DNA of 55,686 nt, taken from assembly GCA_014379345.1 (NCBI GenBank), contig JACMLY010000039.1, positions 1 to 55,686 on the forward strand, given 5' to 3'. The notes beneath the pieces were generated by a model, which worked only from the letters and a program-made list of their open reading frames with translations, had not been told where the DNA came from and searched no databases. This document shows, in pieces, positions 34,800 through 44,681 of this stretch. Position 1 is the first letter of the stretch. The number at the start of each line of letters is the position of its first letter. The DNA comes from Chitinophagaceae bacterium (lineage in GTDB: Bacteria > Bacteroidota > Bacteroidia > Chitinophagales > Chitinophagaceae). The position numbers were made by a program, and so were the translations under genes.

Positions 34800-37520
34800 A
34801 TGAGAACTCTTTTCGCTGGGCTTTTTTTTTATACTTCATTTTGCATTTCGGTAAAAACGGTTGCGCAGAGTAAACCGGTAAAAATCCTGACTGTACCTGC
34901 AGGCAATCAATATTCAAAGATTGATCCGAAAGGCATTTCTATTCTGCCCAGTGGTCGGTATGTAAGTCCGGCCGGCAATACCATACGCATTACACATGAC
35001 CCTTTTGGAATGGCTATTTCACCTGATCAGCAAAAAGCAGTTACACTGCACAACGGGGTGTTTACAGTTATCGATCTTGTTTCTCTGGAACATACCCGCA
35101 TACCATCATACGATGGAAAAATTGTTTCGCCTTTGTCGAATGGCTCATTCCTGGGTGTTGCATTTTCACCGGATTCCAAAACCGTTTTCCTTAGCGGTGG
35201 TGACAATGGTGCCGTTATTGTATACGACATCGAAAAACTTCGGCGTATAGATTCACTTTCCCTGAATGCAACCGTAAATGGAGAAATTTTCGGGGATAGT
35301 TTCACCTCCGATCTTTTATTGAATGAAAAAAATAATGAGCTGCTTGTTCTTGATAGGGGAAATTTTCGCCTGGTGCGAATTGATCTTGCAACAAAAAAAA
35401 TTACCGCTTCCATCAAAGCAGGCAGGCTTCCTTTTGGGCTGGCAATAAGCCCTGATAAAAAAATGGCCTTTGTTGCAAATGTGGGGATGTACGAATATCC
35501 GCTAATAGAAGGAGCGACTCCAAAAAATTATGATTCATTGCTCATTTCGCGACATCCTTATGGAGATAATACCAAAGAATCGATTGAAGGAACTATTGTA
35601 GAAGGAAGAAAGATCCCTGGTGTAGGAAGTCCGCACGCACCCGAGGCAATGAGTGTGTATACCATTGATCTTTCCACAAACAAAGTGGTGGATCGTTTTA
35701 AAACAGGTCACCAGATCGGGCAAATGATCGAAGATGCAGAAGTAGTGGGAGGAGCCAGCCCGAATTCCGTTGCAGTAGGCAGCCGCTATGCATATGTATC
35801 CAACGCCACCAATGATAACATTTCGGTGATCGATTATAAAAACCGAAAACTACTCGGTCATATACCTATTAAAGTAGATAATCGAATTGACCGGTACCGG
35901 GGATTACTTCCATTCGGGATCGCGTTAAGCAGGGATGAAAAAACTTTGTACGTAGCATTGCTTGGCTTTAATGCAATTGCCGTTGTTGACATACAATCCA
36001 GATCAACCAAAGGTTTGATTCCAACAGGATGGGGACCGGCCAGGGTATTGTTATCAAAGGGAGAAAGGGAATTATACGTAATCACCTGTCGTGGATTAGG
36101 AGCCGGGCCAAACGGCGGAAAGAACTTCATAAAACCACTCCAGGGAACTTATGTGGGCGATATTCAATTGGGTAGCTTCCAGAAAATACCGGTGCCCGAT
36201 ACAAAACAATTAGCGGCATATACAAAACAGGTTGTAGGCAATACTTTTCTCAGCAAACAACTTATCGACGATACAAAAAATCCCTTGCCGCCCCTGCCTG
36301 GTTTGCGTCAGAGCCCGATCAAACATATTGTATACATCACAAAAGAAAACAGGACCTATGATGAAATTCTTGGGCAACTCAAAACAGGCAAGGGTGATTC
36401 AACACTGGCAAGATTTGGAAAGCAGGTGAGCGTTTACGGAAGAAACGACACAATTTTGAATGCCGATATAATGCCCAATCATTTGAAGGTTGCTCTGGAA
36501 TTTTCTTTTTCGGATAATTTTCACTGTGATAGTGATGCCTCCATTCATGGGCATCACTGGATGATGGGCGTGATTCCCAATGAATGGGTAGAAACCAATT
36601 CAAGTGTGGACAAAACAGCGAAATTTTTCTCCAGTGCTCCCGGTCGTCGCTATCCGGGATCCACGGGAAGTATGGATCCTGAAGATTATGCCGAGATAGG
36701 AGGATTATGGGAAGCGCTGGAACGAAATAATGTTTCGTTCTATAATTTTGGCGAAGCCAACGAAACAGCCCATGTGCGCGAGGAATGGGATGATACATTG
36801 ACAGGCGCCGCCCACGGTGTAATGGTGCCGATGCAAAAAGCATTGTATTCACGCACCAGCCATAATTATGCTGGTTATAACACAAATATCCCTGACCAGT
36901 TCCGGATGGATCAGTTCGAATCTGAATTCACAAAGCTATGGTTGAAGGGAAGCCAAAAAATGCCCCAGCTGGTTACGATGCAGGTGCCCAATGATCATGG
37001 TGCGCAGCCCCGACCGCAGGATGGGTATCCCTATCTACATTCTTATATGGCAGATAACGATCTGGCAATTGGCCGTATACTTCATTTTTTATCACGCACA
37101 CACTATTGGAAAAATATGCTGGTGATCATTGTTGAGGATGATCCGCAGGGCGGAGTTGATCATGTAGATGCGCATCGCAGTATTTTAATGATGGCTGGAC
37201 CTCATGTAAGAAGAGGATACACTTCACACACACATGCCAATTTTGGTTCTGTACTGAAAGTTATTTATAATGTGTTGGGTATTGGATATGTGAACCAGTA
37301 TGATGTAACTGCCAGTCTTTTACAAGATTTTTTTACTGGCAAACCCGATTATACCCCGTACACCATGGTGTTTCCTGATAAAAGGGTTTTTGATCCACAG
37401 AAAGCAATGGACCGTTATAATAAAAATATAGACTGGCGCAAGATCATGCAGGGCCCTAAGATGGATGATGAGGATGAACAACGTGCAGACCATTATCAAC
37501 AACAAAAAAATAATCAATAA
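34800..37520 (+). CDS. Exported beta-propeller/alkaline-phosphatase-fold phosphoesterase 1
   Basis: A 906-residue secreted bifunctional-type protein. A signal peptide (..ISVKTVAQS) precedes a YncE-like seven-bladed propeller (about residues 45-430, blades such as PFGMAISPDQQKAVT, GVAFSPDSKTVFLSGG) and a phosphoesterase domain of the PF04185 type (about 505-860). Metal-site motifs start at Glu516-Asn517 (ENRTYDEILG) and include SIHGHHW, VPNDHGAQP and VEDDPQGGVDHVDAHR. It probably hydrolyses a phosphate or phosphonate ester outside the inner membrane. The next gene, a paralogue, starts one base after its stop. Confidence 0.85.
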   Translation: MRTLFAGLFFYTSFCISVKTVAQSKPVKILTVPAGNQYSKIDPKGISILPSGRYVSPAGNTIRITHDPFGMAISPDQQKAVTLHNGVFTVIDLVSLEHTRIPSYDGKIVSPLSNGSFLGVAFSPDSKTVFLSGGDNGAVIVYDIEKLRRIDSLSLNATVNGEIFGDSFTSDLLLNEKNNELLVLDRGNFRLVRIDLATKKITASIKAGRLPFGLAISPDKKMAFVANVGMYEYPLIEGATPKNYDSLLISRHPYGDNTKESIEGTIVEGRKIPGVGSPHAPEAMSVYTIDLSTNKVVDRFKTGHQIGQMIEDAEVVGGASPNSVAVGSRYAYVSNATNDNISVIDYKNRKLLGHIPIKVDNRIDRYRGLLPFGIALSRDEKTLYVALLGFNAIAVVDIQSRSTKGLIPTGWGPARVLLSKGERELYVITCRGLGAGPNGGKNFIKPLQGTYVGDIQLGSFQKIPVPDTKQLAAYTKQVVGNTFLSKQLIDDTKNPLPPLPGLRQSPIKHIVYITKENRTYDEILGQLKTGKGDSTLARFGKQVSVYGRNDTILNADIMPNHLKVALEFSFSDNFHCDSDASIHGHHWMMGVIPNEWVETNSSVDKTAKFFSSAPGRRYPGSTGSMDPEDYAEIGGLWEALERNNVSFYNFGEANETAHVREEWDDTLTGAAHGVMVPMQKALYSRTSHNYAGYNTNIPDQFRMDQFESEFTKLWLKGSQKMPQLVTMQVPNDHGAQPRPQDGYPYLHSYMADNDLAIGRILHFLSRTHYWKNMLVIIVEDDPQGGVDHVDAHRSILMMAGPHVRRGYTSHTHANFGSVLKVIYNVLGIGYVNQYDVTASLLQDFFTGKPDYTPYTMVFPDKRVFDPQKAMDRYNKNIDWRKIMQGPKMDDEDEQRADHYQQQKNNQ

Positions 37521-37521
37521 C

Positions 37522-39996
37522 ATGTTGCTTCGAAACACCACCCTTACAGCCACGATTGTGTTTTTTACGTTGTGCATCAATGCCCAAACGCCGAATGAAC
37601 TCAGTAAAAAGCAGGTGACGCTGCCTAATGGATGGAGACTATCGCCTGCCGGGCGGTCATTACCCCTGGGAGATCTTCCACTGAATATCGCTGTATCCCC
37701 TTCAAAACAATTGATTGCTGTTACAAACAATGGTCAGAGTGTTCAAAGTATCCAACTGATACATACAAAGACGGAAAAAGTGCTGGATAATATTGTCATT
37801 CCTAAATCCTGGTATGGTTTAACATTTAGTGCCGATGAAAAGTTTTTATATGCATCGGGTGGAAATGATAACTGGATCTTGCAATATGCCATCAGCAATA
37901 ACAAGCTTCAGTTAAAAGACAGTATTAAACTTGGAAAAAAATGGCCGGAGAAAATTTCACCTACCGGGATTGTGATTGACGATTTTTCAAAGATTATGTA
38001 TGTGGTAACAAAGGAAAATCACTCTCTGTACCTTATAGATCTTCGAACAAAACAAATTGTTAAGCGCGATTCATTGGGTGCAGAAGCATATGCCTGTATT
38101 CTTTCTCCTAATAAAAAAGAACTCTATATTTCTTTATGGGGTGGCAATAAAGTATTGATATTCGGTATTGCGCAACGTAAAATAATAGCGCAGATTCCCG
38201 TTGGGGATAATCCCAACGAGCTATTATTAACAAAGAACGGTCAATATCTATTTGTTGCCAATGCAAACGATAACAGTGTATCGGTAATTGATGTTGCGAA
38301 AAGAAAAGTGTTGGAAGTTTTGAACGCAGCTTTATACCCTGATGCTCCGGCTGGTTCCACCAGCAATGGCTTGGCCCTGTCAGTCAGTGAGAAAACATTG
38401 TATATCGCCAATGCAGATAATAATTGTTTGGCTGTGTTTGATGTGTCCAAGCCGGGTGGCAGCACATCAAAAGGTTTTATTCCCGTGGGCTGGTATCCTA
38501 CCAATGTTAAAGTAATAGGAAATAAAATATTTGTATCGAATGGAAAAGGGTTTTCTTCTTTTGCAAACCCGAATGGTCCCAACCCTGTAAAACGAACCCA
38601 GAATGTAGCTTATCAAAAAGCGGATAGTGCGGCCATCAAAAAAACTGAATATATCGGCGGTCTGATGAAAGGCACATTATCAATTATAGATGAGCCAAAC
38701 GATGAAGCGCTTGCTTTACACTCTACCCAGGTGTATGCAAATACGCCCTATACAAAAGACATAGAATTAAATGCGCCGGGCGAAGCAGGAAATCCCATCC
38801 CGATGAAAGTGGGAAGCCCTTCACCGATAAAGTATGTTTTTTATATCATTAAAGAAAACAGGACCTACGACCAGGTGCTTGGTGATATGGTTGAAGGCAA
38901 TGGCGATACAAGCCTTGTATTATTCGGTGAAAAAATTACGCCCAATCAGCACAAGCTTGCAAGAGAATTTGTTTTACTAGATAATTTTTATGTAGATGGG
39001 GAAGTGAGTTCCGATGGTCATAACTGGAGCACTTCTGCAAATGCCACGGATTACCTCGAAAAAACCTGGCCCACAGATTATGGAAGCCGCGGTGGAAGTT
39101 ATGGTGGGGAGGCAAAAAGAGAGATTGCCAATCCAAAACAAGGATTTATCTGGGATTATTGCAAGCGCGCAGGGGTAAGCTATCGGACTTACGGAGAATT
39201 TGCGGATGATTTCAAAGCCAACATCCCCGCGCTCGAAGGCCATTTTTGTCCTTATTTCACCAGTTGGGATGAAACGGTGAGGGATACTACCAGGTTCTAT
39301 CAATGGAGAAGGGAGTTTGATTCGCTGGTTGCAGCGAATGCTTTACCCCAATTCAACACACTTCGTTTTATAAACGATCATACAGAAGGTCAAAGCATAG
39401 GTCGTCCTACGCCTTTTGCGCATGTGGCAGACAATGATTGGGCGGTGGGATTGTTTGTAGAGCATTTATCAAACTCACCTGTATGGAAAGAAAGTGTGGT
39501 ATTTATTGTTGAGGATGATGCGCAGAATGGGCCCGACCATGTAGATGCCCATCGTACAACTGCATATGTTGCAGGGCCGCATGTAAAAAGAAAATTTGTA
39601 GATCATACCATGTACTCAACATCTTCCATGTTGCGAACAATCGAATTGATCCTGGGCCTGCCCCCTATGAGTCAGTACGATGCGGCCGCCACTCCTATGT
39701 GGCGCAGCTTTACCGGCTCGCCGGATCTTTCTTCATTCAAATCCCTGCCCGCGAATATAAACCTCGATGATAAGAATAAGCACTTAACAGCCAGTGCGAT
39801 CAGGAGTATGGAGTTTGATTTTTCAAAAGAAGATCGCATACCCGACCTGGCTTTTAGTGAAGTAATATGGAAAGCGGTAAAAGGAGAAGCATCTCAAATG
39901 CCGGCTCCCCGCCGCAGTGCATTTATAAAAGTTATTGCAGAAGAGGAAGAGAAAGATAGCGATGATGATAAGCCGGTAAAACCGATTAAAAAATAA
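37522..39996 (+). CDS. Exported beta-propeller/alkaline-phosphatase-fold phosphoesterase 2
   Basis: An 824-residue paralogue of the preceding protein with the same order: signal peptide (..LCINAQT), propeller (about residues 35-350) and PF04185-type domain (about 435-770) with Glu445-Asn446 in ENRTYDQVLG, SSDGHNWSTSA and VEDDAQNGPDHVDAHRTT. It differs in a C-terminal extension rich in Glu, Asp and Lys. ATG at 37522 is chosen because the signal peptide begins there; an earlier in-frame ATG (37465) overlaps the upstream gene and adds 19 Asn-rich residues. Two different substrates or a heterodimer are possible. Confidence 0.85.
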   Translation: MLLRNTTLTATIVFFTLCINAQTPNELSKKQVTLPNGWRLSPAGRSLPLGDLPLNIAVSPSKQLIAVTNNGQSVQSIQLIHTKTEKVLDNIVIPKSWYGLTFSADEKFLYASGGNDNWILQYAISNNKLQLKDSIKLGKKWPEKISPTGIVIDDFSKIMYVVTKENHSLYLIDLRTKQIVKRDSLGAEAYACILSPNKKELYISLWGGNKVLIFGIAQRKIIAQIPVGDNPNELLLTKNGQYLFVANANDNSVSVIDVAKRKVLEVLNAALYPDAPAGSTSNGLALSVSEKTLYIANADNNCLAVFDVSKPGGSTSKGFIPVGWYPTNVKVIGNKIFVSNGKGFSSFANPNGPNPVKRTQNVAYQKADSAAIKKTEYIGGLMKGTLSIIDEPNDEALALHSTQVYANTPYTKDIELNAPGEAGNPIPMKVGSPSPIKYVFYIIKENRTYDQVLGDMVEGNGDTSLVLFGEKITPNQHKLAREFVLLDNFYVDGEVSSDGHNWSTSANATDYLEKTWPTDYGSRGGSYGGEAKREIANPKQGFIWDYCKRAGVSYRTYGEFADDFKANIPALEGHFCPYFTSWDETVRDTTRFYQWRREFDSLVAANALPQFNTLRFINDHTEGQSIGRPTPFAHVADNDWAVGLFVEHLSNSPVWKESVVFIVEDDAQNGPDHVDAHRTTAYVAGPHVKRKFVDHTMYSTSSMLRTIELILGLPPMSQYDAAATPMWRSFTGSPDLSSFKSLPANINLDDKNKHLTASAIRSMEFDFSKEDRIPDLAFSEVIWKAVKGEASQMPAPRRSAFIKVIAEEEEKDSDDDKPVKPIKK

Positions 39997-39998
39997 AG

Positions 39999-42020
39999 AT
40001 GATCATACGTATTGCTATTTCTTTCCTGCTGCTGTTATTTGTATCTCCTGTTTTTTCTCAAACCGATACAGCCGGCAAAGCATTGGATGAAGTGGTGATC
40101 ACCGCACAACGGTTTAAACAAAAAGAATTATTTATTCCCTATTCTGTGAAGAGTATCGGTCAGCAATATTTAAAAGATATCATTCCAAGAACAACGCCCG
40201 AAGCATTGGCAGGGGTCAATGGTGTATTTGTGCAGAAAACCAATCATGGAGGTGGCTCTCCGTTTGTAAGAGGATTAACAGGGAATCAAACGCTTTTATT
40301 GATTGATGGTATTAGGCTAAGCAATTCAACCTTCCGGTATGGGCCCAATCAATATCTCAATACAGTTGATGCTTATTCCATTAATCGTATAGAGGTGGCG
40401 AAGGGAACAGGTTCCGTGCAATATGGAACGGACGCACTGGGAGGAGTGATCCATGTCATAACCAGTGACCCTGTTTTTTCAACTGATAAATCCAGCGTAC
40501 ACGGAAGAGTGGCCGGTAAGTATATGACCGGAGACATGGAGAAAACGGCACGTGGAGATATCAGCTATGCATCAAAAGATTTCGGGTTGACCGGTGGCAT
40601 TGCTTACCGGAGTTTTGGCGATTTAGTCGGTGGCGATACTACAGGCAGGCAATCTTCATCAGGATATAACGAATGGTCTTTTGATACCAAGGCGAAATTT
40701 GCCCTGCGAAAAAATATGCAGCTCACACTGGCACATCAGTTTCTTCAACAATCCAATGTTCCGGTTTACCATAAACTAAAACTGGAAAATTTTGCATTGA
40801 ATGAATTCGATCCGCAGACACGAAGTTTGAGTTATGCGAGATTGAATATACAGGGATTCAAAGCCTGGATGAAAGAAATAGAACTCATCGCATCGTTTCA
40901 GCATACCACCGAAGGTCGTAATAGCCGGAAAAATGCAAGTGATGTTTTAAGAAAGGAAAAAGATGGCATACGAACAGCCGGGTTTTCTGTTGATATATTG
41001 TCGCAATTCAGCAAAGCCTGGACGGCTAATTCAGGTATTGAATTGTATCACGACAAAGTAGAAAGCAAACGGGAAGAAATCAATATCCAAAATGGCATGG
41101 TCCGCCCGCAAAGAGGTCTGTACCCCAATGATTCAAAATATGGAAATTACTCCCTGTTTTCCCTGCATCATATTCATGTAAAAAAATGGTTCATTGATGC
41201 TGGCCTTCGCTGGAATACTTTCGATATTCATATTTCAGATACAACGCTGGGTAAGGTGAAGTTAACGCCACAAGCACTGGTGGGCAACCTGGCGATCCTT
41301 TATAGTATTCAACAGCGCCATAGTGTTTATGCGATGTTCAGCAACGGTTATCGCGCTCCAAATGTAGATGATATGGGTACACTTGGAGTTGTAGATTTCC
41401 GGTATGAAATTCCTGCAAGCGATCTGAAGCCGGAGAAATCCAGGCATGCCGAAATTGGCTATAAATTCAAAACAAAAAAATGGAGTGGCACGCTTGCCGG
41501 TTATTATATGCGATTGAATAATCTTATTACCCGTATAAAAGTTGATGGCTCTGCCATCAGCGGTTACCAGGTTTATAAAAAAGAAAACGTGGAGGAAGCA
41601 TATATTAAAGGTGTTGAATCCGAATTGAGCTTTCAACCTGCAAAAGAGCTGCATATAACGGGCGGAATAGCTTATTCATATGGAAAGAATCTGACAACAA
41701 AAGAACCCTTGCGGCGCATTCCACCTTTTAACGGCAGGTTACTGGGTACCTGGCGGCATAAGGTATGGTATGCAGGAATTGAATGGATGTTTGCGGCAAA
41801 GCAGGAACGCCTGGCGCAGGGAGACAAAGATGATAACCGCATTCCGAAAGGTGGAACGCCCGGATGGCACCTGTTAAATTTATATGCGTCTTATCAACTA
41901 TCCGTTGCTAAACTCAACCTCGGATTGCAAAATATTTTCAATAAAGATTATCGTATGCATGGTTCCGGGATCAATGGCTATGGAAGAAGCGCCTGGTGTC
42001 AATTAACCTTAAATTTTTAA
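39999..42020 (+). CDS. TonB-dependent receptor in the organophosphorus operon
   Basis: A 673-residue outer-membrane transporter of the smaller (siderophore/cobalamin receptor-like) type, without the carboxypeptidase-like domain. A signal peptide (..SPVFSQ) is followed by a TonB-box-like segment DEVVITAQRF, a plug (about residues 45-155, PFVRGLTGNQTLLLIDGIRL) and a 22-strand-type barrel ending in Phe. It starts 2 bases after phosphoesterase 2 and ends 6 bases before the PhnZ-like gene, tying outer-membrane uptake directly to phosphonate catabolism. Confidence 0.93.
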   Translation: MIIRIAISFLLLLFVSPVFSQTDTAGKALDEVVITAQRFKQKELFIPYSVKSIGQQYLKDIIPRTTPEALAGVNGVFVQKTNHGGGSPFVRGLTGNQTLLLIDGIRLSNSTFRYGPNQYLNTVDAYSINRIEVAKGTGSVQYGTDALGGVIHVITSDPVFSTDKSSVHGRVAGKYMTGDMEKTARGDISYASKDFGLTGGIAYRSFGDLVGGDTTGRQSSSGYNEWSFDTKAKFALRKNMQLTLAHQFLQQSNVPVYHKLKLENFALNEFDPQTRSLSYARLNIQGFKAWMKEIELIASFQHTTEGRNSRKNASDVLRKEKDGIRTAGFSVDILSQFSKAWTANSGIELYHDKVESKREEINIQNGMVRPQRGLYPNDSKYGNYSLFSLHHIHVKKWFIDAGLRWNTFDIHISDTTLGKVKLTPQALVGNLAILYSIQQRHSVYAMFSNGYRAPNVDDMGTLGVVDFRYEIPASDLKPEKSRHAEIGYKFKTKKWSGTLAGYYMRLNNLITRIKVDGSAISGYQVYKKENVEEAYIKGVESELSFQPAKELHITGGIAYSYGKNLTTKEPLRRIPPFNGRLLGTWRHKVWYAGIEWMFAAKQERLAQGDKDDNRIPKGGTPGWHLLNLYASYQLSVAKLNLGLQNIFNKDYRMHGSGINGYGRSAWCQLTLNF

Positions 42021-42026
42021 AACGAA

Positions 42027-42599
42027 ATGAATACAAAACAATCAGCTCAGGTAGCAGAAGAAATTATAGAGATGTACAAAAAACATGGGGGAGAAGAGTA
42101 TTCGGGTGAAAAAATATCACAATTAGAGCATATGGTTCAATCCGCTCAATTAGCAGCTCAACAGGGGAATGATGAAGACGTGATCCTTGCGGCTTTCCTG
42201 CATGATATCGGTCATATATGTGTTTCAGCCCAGGGCGAGCAGACGATGGATGGGTTTGGCGTGAAGGATCACGAAGAAATAGGAGCCGAGTTTTTAAAAG
42301 GGAAAGGATTTTCAAAGAAAGTGGTGCGGTTGGTTGAATCACATGTTGAAGCAAAAAGATATCTTACCTGCAAGTATCCTGAATATTACGATCAACTTTC
42401 TGCTGCCAGCAAAATTACGCTCGAATACCAGGGGGGTAAAATGAGCCCGGAAGAAGCCGAGGCATTCGAGCAATATCCGCTTTTTGATCTAATCATCAAA
42501 ATGCGTCGTTGGGATGAGGAAGCCAAAATCGAGAACATGCCTGTTCCTGATCTGGAGTTGTATAAGAACAGGATCATTCAGCATCTTCAAAAACAATAA
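42027..42599 (+). CDS. PhnZ-like HD-domain oxygenase (TIGR03276 type)
   Basis: A 190-residue HD-domain protein of the phosphonate-operon-associated family. PhnZ is a mixed-valence diiron oxygenase that cleaves the C-P bond of (R)-1-hydroxy-2-aminoethylphosphonate to glycine and phosphate. The residues important in PhnZ appear one position later here: Tyr25 and Glu28 (YSGE; PhnZ Tyr24, Glu27), His35 in QLEH, and His59-Asp60 in LHDIGH. Its usual partner PhnY, a 2-oxoglutarate hydroxylase, is not in the window. Numbering of PhnZ is from memory. Confidence 0.85.
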   Translation: MNTKQSAQVAEEIIEMYKKHGGEEYSGEKISQLEHMVQSAQLAAQQGNDEDVILAAFLHDIGHICVSAQGEQTMDGFGVKDHEEIGAEFLKGKGFSKKVVRLVESHVEAKRYLTCKYPEYYDQLSAASKITLEYQGGKMSPEEAEAFEQYPLFDLIIKMRRWDEEAKIENMPVPDLELYKNRIIQHLQKQ

Positions 42600-42617
42600 T
42601 TACCCTATGCGAAAGTT

Positions 42618-42675
42618 ATGTTCCTACTGTGCCTATGTGTTAAAAAAATTCACCACATAGGCACAGTAGAAACAT
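42618..42675. repeat. CTACTGTGCCTATGTG palindrome inside the phosphonate operon
   Basis: CTACTGTGCCTATGTG (42624-42639) is perfectly complementary to CACATAGGCACAGTAG (42654-42669), with a 14-base AT-rich loop. The stem extends 6 more bases on each side with one mismatch. No T-run follows, so it may stabilise or process mRNA rather than end it. It lies between the PhnZ-like and PhnX-like genes. Confidence 0.88.
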
Positions 42676-42713
42676 AGAAAATACACATAGTCATTATATT
42701 TAGATTTTAAAAT

Positions 42714-43397
42714 ATGTCCGACATTCAGCTAGTAGTATTTGATATAGCCGGCACAACGGTATCCGACAAGGGTGATGTAGCAAGAGCGTTTATAGACGCC
42801 TGTAAAAAACATGGATATGATGTGGCCGTTGAAGAAGTCAATAAAGTAATGGGATTCCGGAAAAAAGAAGCTATTAAAATTCTCCTGGAAAAATTCGATG
42901 CCGAACACGAGGATTTAAATGAGTTAATAGAAAAAATACACGAGGCCTTTCTGCAGAATATGATATCATTTTATGAAAATGACACGGACCTTCAACCCCT
43001 GCCTTACGCGCAAGAAACATTTAGCATATTAAAACAAAAAGGAATTCGGATCGCTCTTAACACGGGATTTACAAAAGCAATCACCGATACTATCTTAAAA
43101 AAGTTGAACTGGGATACAAATGACATCATTGATCATGTGATTTCGAGCGACGAAGTTCCGCTGGGAAGACCTCATCCGCATATGATCCGGTCAATTATGG
43201 ATTCTTTGGGTATAGAAGAAATAAAACGTGTAGCTAAAGTGGGCGATACGCAGGTGGATATACAGGAAGGGCGAAATAGCGGCTGCGGTTTGGTTGTAAG
43301 TGTAACTACCGGCGCTTACAGCAGAGTGGAACTGGAAAAGTATGATCCGGATTTTATCATTGATAGCCTCAAGGAGTTGCCGGCTTTAATTCAATAA
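42714..43397 (+). CDS. PhnX-like phosphonatase (TIGR03351 type)
   Basis: A 227-residue HAD-superfamily hydrolase closely patterned on phosphonoacetaldehyde hydrolase. The nucleophile is Asp10 in VFDIAGTTV; position +2 is Ala12 rather than the usual Asp, as in PhnX. Lys50 in VMGFRKKEAI aligns with the Schiff-base Lys53 of Bacillus cereus PhnX (numbering recalled). Later motifs are GRPHPHMI and KVGDTQVDIQEGRNSG. It would hydrolyse phosphonoacetaldehyde or a close analogue to an aldehyde and phosphate. The DUF5690 transporter starts 2 bases after its stop. Confidence 0.88.
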   Translation: MSDIQLVVFDIAGTTVSDKGDVARAFIDACKKHGYDVAVEEVNKVMGFRKKEAIKILLEKFDAEHEDLNELIEKIHEAFLQNMISFYENDTDLQPLPYAQETFSILKQKGIRIALNTGFTKAITDTILKKLNWDTNDIIDHVISSDEVPLGRPHPHMIRSIMDSLGIEEIKRVAKVGDTQVDIQEGRNSGCGLVVSVTTGAYSRVELEKYDPDFIIDSLKELPALIQ

Positions 43398-43398
43398 T

Positions 43399-44679
43399 TT
43401 GTCAACACAAACAGCAACAACATCCGCATTTTCCCGGAAACAAATACTGGTAGCACTATACGCCGCATTGGTCGCATTTCTTGCTTATGCGTCCATTTAT
43501 GCCTATCGCAAGCCATTCACAGTAGCAACATTTGAAGGAATTTCTTACTGGGGTATTTCTTACCAGAGTTTACTGATCATTAGCCAGGGGCTGGGTTATA
43601 TGCTTAGTAAATTCTGGGGCATCAAATTCATTTCAGAATTAAAACAGCTTGGACGCTGGAAAACAAGTGTCATACTCATCGGCACAGCCTGGCTTTGCCT
43701 GTTGTTATTTGCTATTGTGCCGGCGCCATTTGGTATGCTCTGTTTTTTTGTAAACGGATTCATGCTGGGGTTTATGTGGGGGATTGTATTCAGTTACGTG
43801 GAAGGCAGGCGTGCCACTGACTTTATCGGTTCAGTACTTGCTGTAAGTTTTATTTTTGCCGGAGGATTTACAAGATCAATCGGCAAATGGCTGATGCTTG
43901 AATGGGATATCACCGAACAATGGATGCCTTTTATGACAGGCCTTGTTTTTTTAATTCCATTGATAATCTTTCTGTTCTTATTGGAGAGAATTCCGCAGCC
44001 TGATAAATACGATGTGGATGAAAGGTCCAAAAGATCTCCTATGACGAGTGAGGACCGCAAGAAATTCCTCCGGCATTTTGGTTTTGGAATTGTAGCGGTA
44101 ACGATCACTTATTTATTTCTTACAATAATGCGTGATGTGCGCGATAATTTTATGTCCAACATCTGGAACGAACTGGGTTATGCAAACAGTTCTTCTATTT
44201 TTGCGAAAACAGAGACCAACACATCGTTGATCATATTACTGATGATCAGCCTGATGGTTCTTATACGTAAAAATATCAAAGCTTTCCGCATTGTACATAT
44301 TGCAATCTTCTCGGGATTTTTGCTGGCTGGTATCTCGTCGGCCTTATTTGTGACCGGTTTTCTCAACGGAGCCATATGGATGCAGTTGGTGGGATTGGGA
44401 TTGTACATGGCGTATATTCCATTCAACTGTATATTTTTTGAGCGTTTGATCGCCACTTTCCAGATCGGAGGCAACGTCGGATTTCTCATTTATATCGCTG
44501 ATGCCTTTGGATACCTGGGAAGCATTTCGGTTATGCTGACAAAAGAGGTTTTGAAAGTAAAACTCAACTGGTCTGAATTCTATTCACAGGCTGCAATTCT
44601 TTTTGCGATCATAGGATGCATGGGAACCATCATTTCTTTTTTTTATTTTAATCGTAAATATCGTTTGCAAAAAATGTAA
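43399..44679 (+). CDS. DUF5690 major-facilitator transporter
   Basis: A 426-residue inner-membrane protein with about 12 helices, patterned like the organophosphate:phosphate antiporter branch (ASIYAYRKPFTVATFEG near the N-terminus, GFMLGFMWGIVFSYVEGRR mid-protein). The start is TTG at 43399: the next Met is inside a membrane segment, and the TTG lies one base after the PhnX-like stop codon, implying translational coupling. It probably imports a phosphonate such as 2-aminoethylphosphonate. Substrate assignment is inference from the operon. Confidence 0.8.
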   Translation: MSTQTATTSAFSRKQILVALYAALVAFLAYASIYAYRKPFTVATFEGISYWGISYQSLLIISQGLGYMLSKFWGIKFISELKQLGRWKTSVILIGTAWLCLLLFAIVPAPFGMLCFFVNGFMLGFMWGIVFSYVEGRRATDFIGSVLAVSFIFAGGFTRSIGKWLMLEWDITEQWMPFMTGLVFLIPLIIFLFLLERIPQPDKYDVDERSKRSPMTSEDRKKFLRHFGFGIVAVTITYLFLTIMRDVRDNFMSNIWNELGYANSSSIFAKTETNTSLIILLMISLMVLIRKNIKAFRIVHIAIFSGFLLAGISSALFVTGFLNGAIWMQLVGLGLYMAYIPFNCIFFERLIATFQIGGNVGFLIYIADAFGYLGSISVMLTKEVLKVKLNWSEFYSQAAILFAIIGCMGTIISFFYFNRKYRLQKM

Positions 44680-44681
44680 GA

